Below, piece by piece: positions 26,571-35,431 of a DNA stretch of 64,000 nt; position 1 is the first letter of the stretch; every line of letters starts with the position of its first letter. Under the pieces are notes generated by a model. The model had not been told where the DNA came from and searched no databases. It was given only the letters and a program-made list of their open reading frames with translations. The translations under genes and the position numbers were made by a program. This stretch comes from Stutzerimonas stutzeri (GTDB lineage Bacteria; Pseudomonadota; Gammaproteobacteria; Pseudomonadales; Pseudomonadaceae): contig NZ_JAMOHZ010000005.1 in assembly GCF_024448715.1 (NCBI RefSeq), forward strand, positions 1 to 64,000, given 5' to 3'.

Positions 26571-27500
26571 TTAGCCCAGCGCCGTATCAAGGAACATCAT
26601 CACCGCAAAACCGCCCATCAAACCGACCGTAGCGGGCGTCTGATGGCCATTACGGTGGGTTTCGGGGATCACCTCATGCGAGACCACGAAGATCATGGCG
26701 CCAGCGGCCAATCCGAGGCTGACCGGATAGGCGATGGCCAAACCGCTGGATATGCCCAAACCTACCAGAGCCCCGAGTGGCTCCATTAAGCCCGATGCGG
26801 CGGCGACCAGAATCGCACGCCAGGCGGAGAGACCGGTGGTCCGCAACGCCAACGCAACGGCCAACCCCTCGGGAATATCCTGAATGGCAATTGCCGTTGT
26901 AAGCGGCAGGCCAACTTCCATATCGCCCTTGGAGAAGCTCACGCCGATCGCCATGCCCTCCGGAACGTTATGCAGGATGATCGCAAAGACGAACAACCAG
27001 ACCCGACTCATGCGCTGATGATCCGGGCCAAAGGCACCCGCGCTTTCATGCTCATGCGGCGTGAAATAGTCCAGCCCGAGCATCAGCAGTACGCCAAACC
27101 CGAGCCCTACCACTACAGTCAATGCTGCAGCAGGGCCGCTGCCAAAAAGATCCCTGGCAGCGGCAAGACCTGGAAGGATCAGCGAAAACGAACTGGCCGC
27201 GAGCATCATCCCGGCCGCGAAGCCAAGCATGCTGTCCTGGGTGCGAGTAGAAATATTACCCAGCGCAATCGCCATCAGCGCTCCCAGCGCTGTCGCAGCA
27301 AAGCCTGCCGTACCGCCGAGTAACCCGTAGCGAATGTTGCTTTCGTCGCCATTCTGGAGCGCGTTGTAGCCACTCGCCCCAAGCAGCAGCAACACAACCA
27401 GGACAGTGCCGACGAGCCCCACCGCAATAATGGGATTTGCCTGTGCGTGGGCGATCCATGCCGAGCGCAACGTCGCTGCAGCGCTTTGAGTACTTGCCAT
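26571..27500 (-). CDS. ZIP family divalent metal transporter
   Basis: Membrane protein of 309 residues, with about eight helices. The metal-transport helices carry HNVPEGMAIGVSF and QDIPEGLAVALAL, the paired motifs of ZIP/GufA-type carriers for Zn2+ and related ions. The loop with DYFTPHEHES contributes His residues. It is longer at the N-terminus than E. coli ZupT and closer to the GufA subgroup. Convergent with the FAD oxidoreductase gene. Confidence 0.88.
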   Translation of the reverse strand: MASTQSAAATLRSAWIAHAQANPIIAVGLVGTVLVVLLLLGASGYNALQNGDESNIRYGLLGGTAGFAATALGALMAIALGNISTRTQDSMLGFAAGMMLAASSFSLILPGLAAARDLFGSGPAAALTVVVGLGFGVLLMLGLDYFTPHEHESAGAFGPDHQRMSRVWLFVFAIILHNVPEGMAIGVSFSKGDMEVGLPLTTAIAIQDIPEGLAVALALRTTGLSAWRAILVAAASGLMEPLGALVGLGISSGLAIAYPVSLGLAAGAMIFVVSHEVIPETHRNGHQTPATVGLMGGFAVMMFLDTALG

Positions 27501-27828
27501 GATGACGGCCCCGATGTGTAAGTTTGTCGCCGTCCGTAGCGGACCCAGGACCTGCCGAGCGGTAGATCAACCTGCCTGCAGTACACCTAGCCCATACGAC
27601 GCGAACATCTAATCCATATGACCGTAACCGGCTCGCTGAGTTTTGAAGAATGAGACAACGCAGACCCTGGCAAGGCGCCAGCAGCTTCGCGAATATTGAA
27701 ATGGGAAATGAAGTTCCGCGCGGTGTCGTGTCGCGACAGCGATTCCGGAATTACAGGCACAAAAAAAGCGACTCTAGGTCGCTTTCTTTATGCTTTCGAT
27801 TGGCTTAACGGCCTTTCGCAAGCGAATT
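27501..27828. other. Intergenic region between the ZIP gene and the tRNA pair
   Basis: About 330 bp. It holds the promoter region of the ZIP gene (not placed) and the terminator of the tRNA operon at 27761-27790. Nothing else recognised. Confidence 0.5.
27761..27790 (-). terminator. Rho-independent terminator of the tRNA operon
   Basis: On the minus strand AGCGAC/GTCGCT form a stem with a 5 nt loop (27767-27783), extended by A/T pairs, and followed by a run of T. It is about 40 bp after the tRNA-Gly gene. Confidence 0.85.
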
Positions 27829-27904
<76 letters not shown>

Positions 27905-27922
27905 GCTATCTACAACAAAAAG

Positions 27923-27998
27923 TGGCGTCCCCTAGGGGACTCGAACCCCTGTTACCGCCGTGAAAGGGCGGTGTCCTAGGCCACTAGACGAAGGGGAC
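27923..27998 (-). tRNA. tRNA-Glu (TTC)
   Basis: 76 nt including an encoded CCA end. Acceptor GTCCCCT pairs with AGGGGAC; anticodon stem CCGCC/GGCGG with loop CTTTCAC and anticodon TTC; T arm GTTCGAGTC. First gene of the tRNA operon. Confidence 0.97.
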
Positions 27999-28069
27999 GC
28001 AGCCCGGAAACTACAGCTTTCTTCCGGCTTCCAGCGCCTGCGATGTGCTTCACGCTGCAAGTGGCGCGC

Positions 28070-28098
28070 ATTCTATGGAGGACATGAATAACCGTCAA
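28070..28098 (-). promoter_or_regulatory. Sigma-70 promoter of the tRNA-Glu/tRNA-Gly operon
   Basis: TTGACG (28098-28093) and TAGAAT (28075-28070) on the minus strand with 17 bp between them, followed by the GC-rich discriminator GCGCGCC typical of stringently controlled stable RNA promoters. Confidence 0.78.
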
Positions 28099-28210
28099 GC
28101 GCCATCTGAAATTTTTTTAAACGAAGAATTCCGAAGCCGCGTCGAGCTATCAGCTTGCTATCTAACGCTCTACACTCGACAAAAAACCGCCCGATAGAGA
28201 GGTGCGTCCC

Positions 28211-28978
28211 GTGTCCCCGGTTCTGATTGCAGGATTGGTCATTGCTGGCCTGTTCATATTGATAGCGATTGGCTTCATCAACCAGATCGTCGAAAAGAAC
28301 AATCTGGAAAAGGCTCGCATGCGAGCCGAGCTCAACGACCGAATACGTCGCTGCGCCAATCTTTCCGACAGCATTCCAGGGCAGATGATGAGCCCTGCAC
28401 TCAAGCTGATGCTGGCGAGGCTCGAGCTGCACCTGGGCGAACGGCTATTGCCATTGGACAAGAAGAACTCCGCCATTACGGCCCGCGTCGAACTGCTGCG
28501 CAACGCCGTTGCCAAGGGCGATGAGATTCCGGTGCAGAACAGCCCGGTGAAAATTCTCACCGAGGCCCAGGCCAAAGAGGTTCGCCTGCTGCTGGAAGAC
28601 CTACACGCACAAGTCATCTGGGCCAACAAGCAGGGTCAGCTCGATACGAACGCGGCCAAACGCTGGTTGCACCAGATCCAGCGGATGATGGTGATGTTAC
28701 ACATAGAGTATTTCACCAACATCGGACAGCAGGCCCTGCGGCAGGGAAGCGCGCACAAGGCACGCCTCGCCTTCGAGCGCGGCATTCAATACATCCGCAA
28801 GCAATCCAACCAGACGGATTACCAGACCCAGCTGCAACAGCTAGAAGCGAGCTACACCCACGCGAATCAACTCGAGCAGACGCAACACCAACCGAAGCTT
28901 GACGAACCCAATGAGCTGGCAGAAGGTCTGAAGAACTTCGAAAATGAAGACGACTGGAAGAAGAACAATATCTACTAG
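28211..28978 (+). CDS. Membrane-anchored coiled-coil-rich protein of unknown function
   Basis: Protein of 255 residues with one N-terminal membrane helix (SPVLIAGLVIAGLFILIAIGFI) followed by a cytoplasmic or periplasmic helical region rich in charged residues (QIVEKNNLEKARMRAELNDRIRRC...) and a TPR-like stretch near NIGQQALRQGSAHKARLAFERGIQYIRKQ. The C-terminus is acidic and Gln-rich. I do not recognise a family with known function. The start is GTG in either case: 28211 follows AGAGAGG by 8 nt; GTG 28202 would overlap that box. Alone between the tRNA operon and the GST gene. Confidence 0.75.
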   Translation: MSPVLIAGLVIAGLFILIAIGFINQIVEKNNLEKARMRAELNDRIRRCANLSDSIPGQMMSPALKLMLARLELHLGERLLPLDKKNSAITARVELLRNAVAKGDEIPVQNSPVKILTEAQAKEVRLLLEDLHAQVIWANKQGQLDTNAAKRWLHQIQRMMVMLHIEYFTNIGQQALRQGSAHKARLAFERGIQYIRKQSNQTDYQTQLQQLEASYTHANQLEQTQHQPKLDEPNELAEGLKNFENEDDWKKNNIY

Positions 28979-29091
28979 CAGGTCGTTGAAAATGTAGGCG
29001 AGGCAACCCAAACAACGCGCCAACTCGGGATGCGGATGCATTCTCCCTTGCGGCTGCCACCCTATACCCAGCAATGCCTTGGAGAATCTCT

Positions 29092-29775
29092 ATGTCCTTG
29101 ACTGTATTTGGCGCCCCGCTGTCGCCATTCGTTCGCAAAGTCCGCCTGTGCCTACTAGAGAGGGGCCTGGACTATCAGCTCGAAATGGTTATGCCGTTCA
29201 CGCCACCAGAATGGTATCTACAGCTCAATCCCCTCGGACGTATCCCAGCCTTCAAGGACGGTGAGCTCTGTCTCGCTGATTCCAGCGTGATCTGCCAATA
29301 CCTCGAAGAAGCCTACGAAAACACCGCGCGGCTCTACGGAAACAACGCAGCACAACGCGCACAGGTACGCTGGCTGGAAAAATACGCCGACTATGAACTT
29401 GCTCCGCTGACGACTTTCGGCGTATTTCGCAATCGGATACTGAAGCCGAGCTCGGGCCACCCGTGCAACGAAGAAAGCGTCCAGGCAGCACTGAACGAAA
29501 AGCTGCCGCCGCACTTTGATTACCTTGAGCGGCAACTGGGCGAAAACGATTATTTCATCGGCAGTCAACTCTCGATGGCCGATATCGCTTTCGCCTGCCA
29601 GTTGATCAACATGGAACACGGCGGCGAAGTGGTCGATGCGGGGCGCTGGCCAGCGCTTGCAGCTCACTTTGCGCGAATGAAGGCGCTCGTTTCAGTGCAA
29701 AACCTACTGCCAGGCGAACAGCGCATGACCGCCAAGCTCATCGAAATGGGTAAGAGCGCGAAGCAGCCCAGCTAA
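29092..29775 (+). CDS. Glutathione S-transferase family protein
   Basis: Cytosolic GST of 227 residues. The thioredoxin-like N-terminal domain begins SLTVFGAPLSPFVRKVRLCLLERGLDY with a Ser as likely catalytic residue, then PLGRIPAFKDGELCLADSSVICQYLEE (cis-Pro and the glutathione-binding Asp-Ser). The helical C-terminal domain has DYFIGSQLSMADIAFACQL. Substrate unknown. ATG 29092 has a GGAG box 8-9 nt upstream; an in-frame ATG at 29074 does not. Confidence 0.88.
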   Translation: MSLTVFGAPLSPFVRKVRLCLLERGLDYQLEMVMPFTPPEWYLQLNPLGRIPAFKDGELCLADSSVICQYLEEAYENTARLYGNNAAQRAQVRWLEKYADYELAPLTTFGVFRNRILKPSSGHPCNEESVQAALNEKLPPHFDYLERQLGENDYFIGSQLSMADIAFACQLINMEHGGEVVDAGRWPALAAHFARMKALVSVQNLLPGEQRMTAKLIEMGKSAKQPS

Positions 29776-29821
29776 CTCACTGCAACGGCGTTCACGAGTT
29801 ACCTGGCGCCTGTCCAGCGCC

Positions 29822-30700
29822 TCAGAGCAAACGAATTCCCACCCACTGCCGCGCGAACTGGTAGGCGCAACGGCCGTTGCGATTGCCCCGTGCGGTAGCC
29901 CAGCGAATCGCGTCCTTCTCCAGCGCTTCATCCCAGCTCCAGCTGAGCCCGGCCTGCTCGGCCAGCGACCCGATCCAGTGCCGCACTACATTCAGGTAAT
30001 GTTCCTGACTGAAGGGATAGAACGAAAGCCAGAGGCCGAAGCGGTCAGACAGCGCAATCTTGTCTTCAACCGCTTCATTGGGATGCAGCTCACCGTCGAT
30101 CATCTGCCAGTTCTCGTTATCGCTCTGGCGTTCCGGCACCAGATGCCGACGATTGGACGTGGCGTACAGCAGTACATTTTCCGGCGCTCGCTCCAGGGAG
30201 CCGTCCAACACGCTTTTCAACACACGGTAATCGCCTTCACCCGCCTCGAATGACAGGTCGTCGCAGAACACCACGAAATGTTGCGACTGCCCGGCAAGCT
30301 GCTCGACTACTTTCGGCAGATCAGCCAGATGATCGCGCTCGATCTCGATCAGGCGCAGACCCGCTGGCGCATGCTCGGCCAGTAGCGCTCGAATCAGCGA
30401 AGACTTGCCAGTTCCCCGCGAGCCCCAGAGCAGCACGTGGTTGGCTGGTAGGCCAGCCACGAACTGGCGGGTATTGTTCGACAGCAACTCGCGCTGCCGG
30501 TCAATGCCGATCAGGTCAGCCAGATTCAGATCGAGCGATACGCTCAACGGCTGTAGATAGCCGCCCTGCCCCTCGCGGTGCCAACGTGCGGCCAGGCTGC
30601 TGGCCCAGTCTATCGATGCGCGCGGCGACGGCAACAAGGGCTCCAGGCGCGTGATCAGCGCATCGGCGCGCTGCAAGAAGGCTTTCAGCTCGGCATCCAT
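29822..30700 (-). CDS. DUF815-type AAA ATPase
   Basis: P-loop ATPase of 292 residues. The Walker A motif is LLWGSRGTGKSSLIRALL (around residue 92-109), and Walker B is FVVFCDDLSFE. The family signature YATSNRRHLVPERQSDNENW and DKIALSDRFGLWLSFYPFSQ follow, as in DUF815 proteins found next to cell-envelope or housekeeping genes in many bacteria. The cellular role is not established. Upstream gene gpx is 64 bp away on the same strand. Confidence 0.85.
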   Translation of the reverse strand: MDAELKAFLQRADALITRLEPLLPSPRASIDWASSLAARWHREGQGGYLQPLSVSLDLNLADLIGIDRQRELLSNNTRQFVAGLPANHVLLWGSRGTGKSSLIRALLAEHAPAGLRLIEIERDHLADLPKVVEQLAGQSQHFVVFCDDLSFEAGEGDYRVLKSVLDGSLERAPENVLLYATSNRRHLVPERQSDNENWQMIDGELHPNEAVEDKIALSDRFGLWLSFYPFSQEHYLNVVRHWIGSLAEQAGLSWSWDEALEKDAIRWATARGNRNGRCAYQFARQWVGIRLL

Positions 30701-30764
30701 TCAACGACTCCAAAATACATATACGGATAAATGTGGCCCGCGCCGCCAGGTTTTCACCGCGAGC

Positions 30765-31247
30765 TTAAAGGCGAGATTCGATATGCGTTACCAACGCCTC
30801 CGGCGGCGTCCGCGACGAGAAGCGCTCAATGGAGCGCCCCTCATCGGCAATCAGGAACTTGGTGAAATTCCACTTGATCGCCTTGCTGCCAAGCAGACCC
30901 GGCGCACGCTTTTTCAGTTGGACGAATAATGGATGTGCATCGCCGCCATTGACCTGGACCTTGGCGAACAACGGGAAGCTGACACCGAAGTTGCGCTCGC
31001 AGAATGTGGCGATCTGTTCCTCGTCGCCCGGCTCCTGCCGGCCGAACTGATCGCAGGGAAACCCGAGCACCACCAACCCCTGTTCCGCATAGCGCCTCCA
31101 TAGCGCTTCCAACCCCTTGTATTGCGGCGTGAAACCACACTGGCTGGCTGTATTGACCACCAGCAGCACCTTACCGCCAAAATCGGCCAGAGTTTTCGCC
31201 TGACCATCAATGGAAATGCAGGGAATTTCTAACAGCGGATCGCGCAT
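30765..31247 (-). CDS. Glutathione peroxidase family thiol peroxidase
   Basis: Thioredoxin-fold peroxidase of 160 residues that reduces hydroperoxides. The catalytic Cys37 is in VVNTASQCGFTPQYKGLE; the Gln of GFPCDQFGRQEPG and the Trp-Asn of IKWNFTKFLI complete the tetrad. A further Cys in IATFCERNFGVSFPLF fits the resolving Cys of BtuE/thioredoxin-dependent members. It follows msrB by 35 bp on the same strand, so the two probably form an oxidative-damage operon. Confidence 0.92.
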   Translation of the reverse strand: MRDPLLEIPCISIDGQAKTLADFGGKVLLVVNTASQCGFTPQYKGLEALWRRYAEQGLVVLGFPCDQFGRQEPGDEEQIATFCERNFGVSFPLFAKVQVNGGDAHPLFVQLKKRAPGLLGSKAIKWNFTKFLIADEGRSIERFSSRTPPEALVTHIESRL

Positions 31248-31282
31248 GATTGGTGTCCCGATGGCTGCATTGCGGATGCCGA

Positions 31283-31681
31283 TCAGGCTTCACGCGGCTT
31301 GTGGTTGAGAGACGCTGAATTGATGCAATAGCGCAGGCCGGTCGGAGCCGGGCCGTCTGGGAAAACATGGCCGAGATGCGCATCGCAGCGCGAGCATTTG
31401 ACCTCAATACGATGCATACCGTGGCTGAAGTCGTCGACGCTTGAGATAGCCGTATCGCTGACGGGCTGGAAGTAGCTGGGCCAGCCACAGCCGGAGTCGA
31501 ACTTAGCATCCGAGTCGAACAACGGTGCGTCGCAGCAGGCGCAATGATAGATACCGGGCGTCTTGGTCTCGTTGTATTTGCCGGTGAACGGGCGTTCGGT
31601 CGCACCCAGTCGGCAGACCTGAAACTGCTCGTCGGAGAGTTCTTCACGCCAGGTTTCGAGCGGTTTTTCAAGCTTGTCCAT
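31283..31681 (-). CDS. msrB: Peptide methionine-(R)-sulfoxide reductase
   Basis: Enzyme of 132 residues that reduces the R epimer of methionine sulfoxide in damaged proteins. Two CxxC pairs ([11 protein letters not shown] and [16 protein letters not shown]) bind structural zinc, and the catalytic Cys is in [21 protein letters not shown] and [13 protein letters not shown] are family signatures. The start at 31681 ([20 protein letters not shown]) has GAGGTG just upstream; the frame extends to 31831 but those 50 residues are not MsrB-like. Divergent from alaA. Confidence 0.95.
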   Translation of the reverse strand: MDKLEKPLETWREELSDEQFQVCRLGATERPFTGKYNETKTPGIYHCACCDAPLFDSDAKFDSGCGWPSYFQPVSDTAISSVDDFSHGMHRIEVKCSRCDAHLGHVFPDGPAPTGLRYCINSASLNHKPREA

Positions 31682-31871
31682 CGGTACACCTCGTGATCTT
31701 AAAAAAGGCGGATCTGTACCTTTTCCGGTGGTCGGGCCGCACGTATGATGCGTTGCTCTTAGACGCCTAGTCTGGCAGCGGGGTTTCAGACTGCCAAGGC
31801 TCTCGGGCTCATGCCAAACGTCGCCAACCATAACGAGTCTGGCGCGTCTTCACTTCGGGACACTCAGGATC

Positions 31872-33083
31872 ATGCAGGTCAGCAAATCGAACAAGCTCGC
31901 CAATGTCTGCTACGACATCCGCGGGCCGGTGCTCAAGCACGCCAAACGCCTGGAAGAGGAAGGTCATCGCATCCTCAAGCTGAATATCGGCAATCCGGCG
32001 CCGTTCGGTTTCGAAGCCCCCGAAGAAATCCTTCAGGACGTCATCCGCAACCTGCCCACCGCGCAAGGCTATAGCGATTCCAAAGGCCTCTTCAGCGCGC
32101 GCAAGGCCATCATGCAGTACTACCAGCAGAAGCAGGTAGAAGGCGTGACCATCGAAGACATCTACCTCGGCAACGGTGTGTCCGAGCTGATCGTGATGTC
32201 CATGCAGGCGCTTCTGAACAATGGCGACGAAGTGCTGATTCCAGCGCCAGATTACCCGTTGTGGACGGCTGCCGTGAGCCTGGCAGGCGGCAAGCCGGTG
32301 CATTACCTCTGCGACGAGCAAGCCAACTGGTGGCCGGATCTGGCGGATATCAAGGCCAAGATCACGCCGAACACCAAGGCACTGGTACTGATCAACCCGA
32401 ACAACCCGACCGGTGCAGTCTACCCGCGCGAAGTGCTGGAAGGCATGGTCGAACTGGCGCGTCAGCACAAGCTGGTACTGTTCTCCGACGAAATCTACGA
32501 CAAGATTCTCTATGACGACGCGGTGCATATCTGCACCGCATCGCTGGCGCCGGACGTCCTTTGCCTGACCTTCAACGGCCTGTCCAAATCCTATCGGGTC
32601 GCCGGCTTTCGCTCCGGCTGGGTGGTGATTTCGGGACCCAAGCACAAGGCGCAGAGCTATATCGAGGGCATCGACATACTGGCTAATATGCGCCTGTGTG
32701 CCAACGTGCCGTCACAACACGCCATTCAGACCGCACTTGGCGGGTATCAGAGCATCAACGATCTGGTCCTGCCGCCAGGCCGTCTGCTGGAGCAGCGCAA
32801 CCGCACCTGGGAACTGCTCAATGACATTCCCGGCATCAGTTGCGTCAAGCCGATGGGCGCGCTCTACGCCTTCCCCCGAATCGATCCGAAGATATGCCCG
32901 ATCCATAACGACGAGAAGTTCGTACTCGATCTGTTGCTGTCCGAAAAGCTGCTGATCGTTCAGGGCACCGCGTTCAATTGGCCATGGCCGGATCACTTCC
33001 GTGTGGTCACGCTGCCGCGGGTGGACGATCTCGAACAGGCAATCGGCCGCATCGGTAACTTCCTCAAGACCTACAGCCAGTAG
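31872..33083 (+). CDS. alaA: Glutamate-pyruvate aminotransferase (AlaA)
   Basis: Class I PLP aminotransferase of 403 residues that makes alanine from pyruvate and glutamate. The start MQVSKSNKLANVCYDIRGPVLKHAKRLEEEGHRILKLNIGNPAPFGF is typical of AlaA. Other landmarks are LGNGVSELI, INPNNPTGAVYP, LVLFSDEIYDKI and the Schiff-base Lys239 in FNGLSKSYRVAGFRSGW. Cytoplasmic. The next gene begins 7 bp downstream. Confidence 0.94.
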   Translation: MQVSKSNKLANVCYDIRGPVLKHAKRLEEEGHRILKLNIGNPAPFGFEAPEEILQDVIRNLPTAQGYSDSKGLFSARKAIMQYYQQKQVEGVTIEDIYLGNGVSELIVMSMQALLNNGDEVLIPAPDYPLWTAAVSLAGGKPVHYLCDEQANWWPDLADIKAKITPNTKALVLINPNNPTGAVYPREVLEGMVELARQHKLVLFSDEIYDKILYDDAVHICTASLAPDVLCLTFNGLSKSYRVAGFRSGWVVISGPKHKAQSYIEGIDILANMRLCANVPSQHAIQTALGGYQSINDLVLPPGRLLEQRNRTWELLNDIPGISCVKPMGALYAFPRIDPKICPIHNDEKFVLDLLLSEKLLIVQGTAFNWPWPDHFRVVTLPRVDDLEQAIGRIGNFLKTYSQ

Positions 33084-33090
33084 CGACTCC

Positions 33091-33564
33091 ATGGATTTGC
33101 AGATCGACGATTTCTACCGGGACGCCGCCGCCGGCCTGCTGTTGCTCTATCAGGCGTTCCCTCGGAAAGTCACGCTATACGTCGAAGACCTGATCGGTCT
33201 GGAAGAACCAGACGAGTTCGGCCTGCCCAGCAAGCGGCATCAGAGCTGTCTGGGAGCGCTCCTGTGGCTGGCCGATGAAGGTTATCTGCGATTCGAGAGC
33301 ACTATCCAACATCAAGCAATCGACCAAACCGCTCTCACCGAGAAGGCATTTCTGCGCTTATCGAGCAGCGTGCCTGAAGCAATGACCAGTAACGAATCGC
33401 TACCTCCGAGCGTGCGTCGGGTTCATTCCAGCCTCGCCCATCAACTTCGTCAGGCGCTACGCGACGGCCACAGCGAACAGCTTGCGCAGCTGACCCGTCA
33501 ACTGTTAGGCAGCACGCTAACAGCCAACACCGAGCGCGCCCGCGCCACAGGCGACATAGCTTGA
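33091..33564 (+). CDS. Conserved protein of unknown function next to alaA
   Basis: Soluble protein of 157 residues, beginning MDLQIDDFYRDAAAGLLLLYQAFPRKVTLYVEDL. The middle (SCLGALLWLADEGYLRFES) looks like a winged-helix-type segment; the C-terminus is helical. I do not recognise a named family. It starts 7 bp after alaA and is probably co-transcribed. The frame extends upstream into alaA, but the ATG at 33091 is the sensible start. Confidence 0.7.
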   Translation: MDLQIDDFYRDAAAGLLLLYQAFPRKVTLYVEDLIGLEEPDEFGLPSKRHQSCLGALLWLADEGYLRFESTIQHQAIDQTALTEKAFLRLSSSVPEAMTSNESLPPSVRRVHSSLAHQLRQALRDGHSEQLAQLTRQLLGSTLTANTERARATGDIA

Positions 33565-33647
33565 AATAGTCGCCCGGTTGAATAGCGCCGAGCAGCACCT
33601 TATATAGCCTATCGTTCTTTACTGTTCCCCTTGGAGTCTGCCGCAAC

Positions 33648-34520
33648 ATGATGCGCATTTTCTTGTTCCTGGCCACCAACCTGGCTGTACTGGTCGTTGC
33701 CAGCATCACCCTGAAGCTGCTTGGGGTGGATCGCTACACGGGTCAGAACTACGGCAGTCTGCTGATTTTCTGCGCCGTCTTCGGCTTCGCCGGTGCACTG
33801 GTTTCGCTGTTCATCTCCAAGTGGATGGCGAAAATGAGCACCCGTACCGAAATCATCAGCCAGCCTCGTACTCGTCACGAACAATGGCTGCTGCAAACCG
33901 TCGAGCAGCTCTCTCGCGAAGCTGGTATCAAGATGCCGGAAGTGGGTATTTTCCCCGCCTACGAAGCCAACGCCTTCGCAACCGGCTGGAACAAGAACGA
34001 CGCGCTGGTCGCTGTCAGCCAGGGCCTGCTCGAGCGCTTTTCGCCAGATGAAGTCAAAGCTGTATTGGCTCACGAGATCGGCCACGTCGCGAACGGCGAT
34101 ATGGTGACCCTTGCCCTGATTCAGGGGGTGGTGAATACCTTTGTCATGTTTTTCGCGCGGATCTTCGGCAGCTTCGTAGATCGGGTGATCCTGAAGAACG
34201 AAGACGGTCATGGCATTGGCTACTTCGTCGCGACAATCTTCGCTGAGCTGGTGCTGGGCATTCTCGCCAGCATAGTGGTCATGTGGTTCTCGCGTAAACG
34301 CGAGTTTCGCGCTGATGAAGCAGGGGCGCAATTGGCTGGCACCACCGCGATGATCGGCGCGCTACAGCGGCTACGTACCGAACAGGGCGTACCGGTGGAT
34401 ATGCCGGACAGCCTCAAAGCCTTCAGCATCAACGGCGCCTTGCGTAATGGCCTGGCTGGACTGTTGATGACTCACCCGTCTTTGGAAGATCGTATCGAAG
34501 CGCTGCGTCAGCGCGGCTGA
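33648..34520 (+). CDS. htpX: Membrane zinc metalloprotease HtpX
   Basis: Inner-membrane M48 protease of 290 residues that helps degrade misfolded membrane proteins together with FtsH. Two N-terminal membrane helices ([19 protein letters not shown] and [19 protein letters not shown]) are followed by the zinc motif HEIGH (residues 142-146) in [14 protein letters not shown], two more helices, and the third ligand Glu in [16 protein letters not shown]. Length and topology are normal. A good GGAG box lies before the ATG. Confidence 0.95.
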   Translation: MMRIFLFLATNLAVLVVASITLKLLGVDRYTGQNYGSLLIFCAVFGFAGALVSLFISKWMAKMSTRTEIISQPRTRHEQWLLQTVEQLSREAGIKMPEVGIFPAYEANAFATGWNKNDALVAVSQGLLERFSPDEVKAVLAHEIGHVANGDMVTLALIQGVVNTFVMFFARIFGSFVDRVILKNEDGHGIGYFVATIFAELVLGILASIVVMWFSRKREFRADEAGAQLAGTTAMIGALQRLRTEQGVPVDMPDSLKAFSINGALRNGLAGLLMTHPSLEDRIEALRQRG

Positions 34521-34690
34521 GCCAACGGGCATCAACTCCTGCAATAAATGATGCAGATGGTTTCAAGGGACTGGTTGGCGGCGCGCAACGCGCTGCCTTC
34601 CATCGAACGTTCACGATTGCGGCTTGAGTGTCATCCTCCAATACCTAGCCGGCCCTTGCTGCATCATCGCTCCGCAACGGGAGCAAACGC

Positions 34691-35350
34691 CTACGCCATC
34701 TTTCTGAGCCGATAGCAGTTTTCTTCCAGACGCGTCAGCCCGCGTTGGAGGAACTTCCAGTTGCCTTCCAGCACATCCATCTGCTCCAGCAACTCGATGT
34801 CCCAATGGGCGCTCAGCGATTGCCGAACTTCGGCATCACTCACGGAAAATGGCGGTCCGGGCATCTGCTCTTGCTCGTAGTTCAGGGACACCAGCAGGCC
34901 CTCACAGCCCGGCGCGAGAATGCCCGTCAAATGTCCGACATAACGCTGACGCATCGCCGCAGGCAGTGCGATCAGCGCGGCTCGATCGTAGAGTCCGTGA
35001 CAATCCGTGACGTCGCTGCGGCTCAAGGCGAAGAAATCGCCACATCGGATTTCCAGCGAACCTGCACGGTAGACCTTGAACGCGCCCTCTCGGCTCACAT
35101 CCGCGACCAGCCCACGCTCAACAAAGAAGTCCTCGACTGCCTGCTCGCTAAACTCCACGCCCAGCACGGCAAAGCCCTGCTCGGCTAGCCATGCCATATC
35201 GAGGCTTTTTCCGCACAGCGGCACCAGGACCCTGGACCCTCTGGCTAATCGCAAACTCGGCCAGTGGCGGAGCAAATAAGGGTTGACCTCGCTCAGGTGA
35301 AAGCCGATTTCATTGCGCGCCCAGCGCCGTTGCCAGAATGCTTCGTCCAC
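34691..35350 (-). CDS. tpm: Thiopurine S-methyltransferase
   Basis: AdoMet-dependent methyltransferase of 219 residues. Its members methylate thiopurines and, in pseudomonads, selenium and tellurium oxyanions, giving tellurite resistance. Starts [31 protein letters not shown] and has [19 protein letters not shown] (the AdoMet loop), [13 protein letters not shown] and [17 protein letters not shown], all Tpm signatures. Its stop lies about 170 bp from htpX (convergent). Confidence 0.92.
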   Translation of the reverse strand: MDEAFWQRRWARNEIGFHLSEVNPYLLRHWPSLRLARGSRVLVPLCGKSLDMAWLAEQGFAVLGVEFSEQAVEDFFVERGLVADVSREGAFKVYRAGSLEIRCGDFFALSRSDVTDCHGLYDRAALIALPAAMRQRYVGHLTGILAPGCEGLLVSLNYEQEQMPGPPFSVSDAEVRQSLSAHWDIELLEQMDVLEGNWKFLQRGLTRLEENCYRLRKMA

Positions 35351-35431
35351 CTTCAGACCCTCGTAGTCACGATCGACGAAGCTTATCAGAGCCGCCCGCG
35401 CCGATCCTCGAGGGACCTTTCAGGTTCACGT

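Noticed and set aside
31809..32645. 278-codon frame on the minus strand opposite alaA
   Set aside because: Shadow of the AlaA reading frame; no start context and no family motif.
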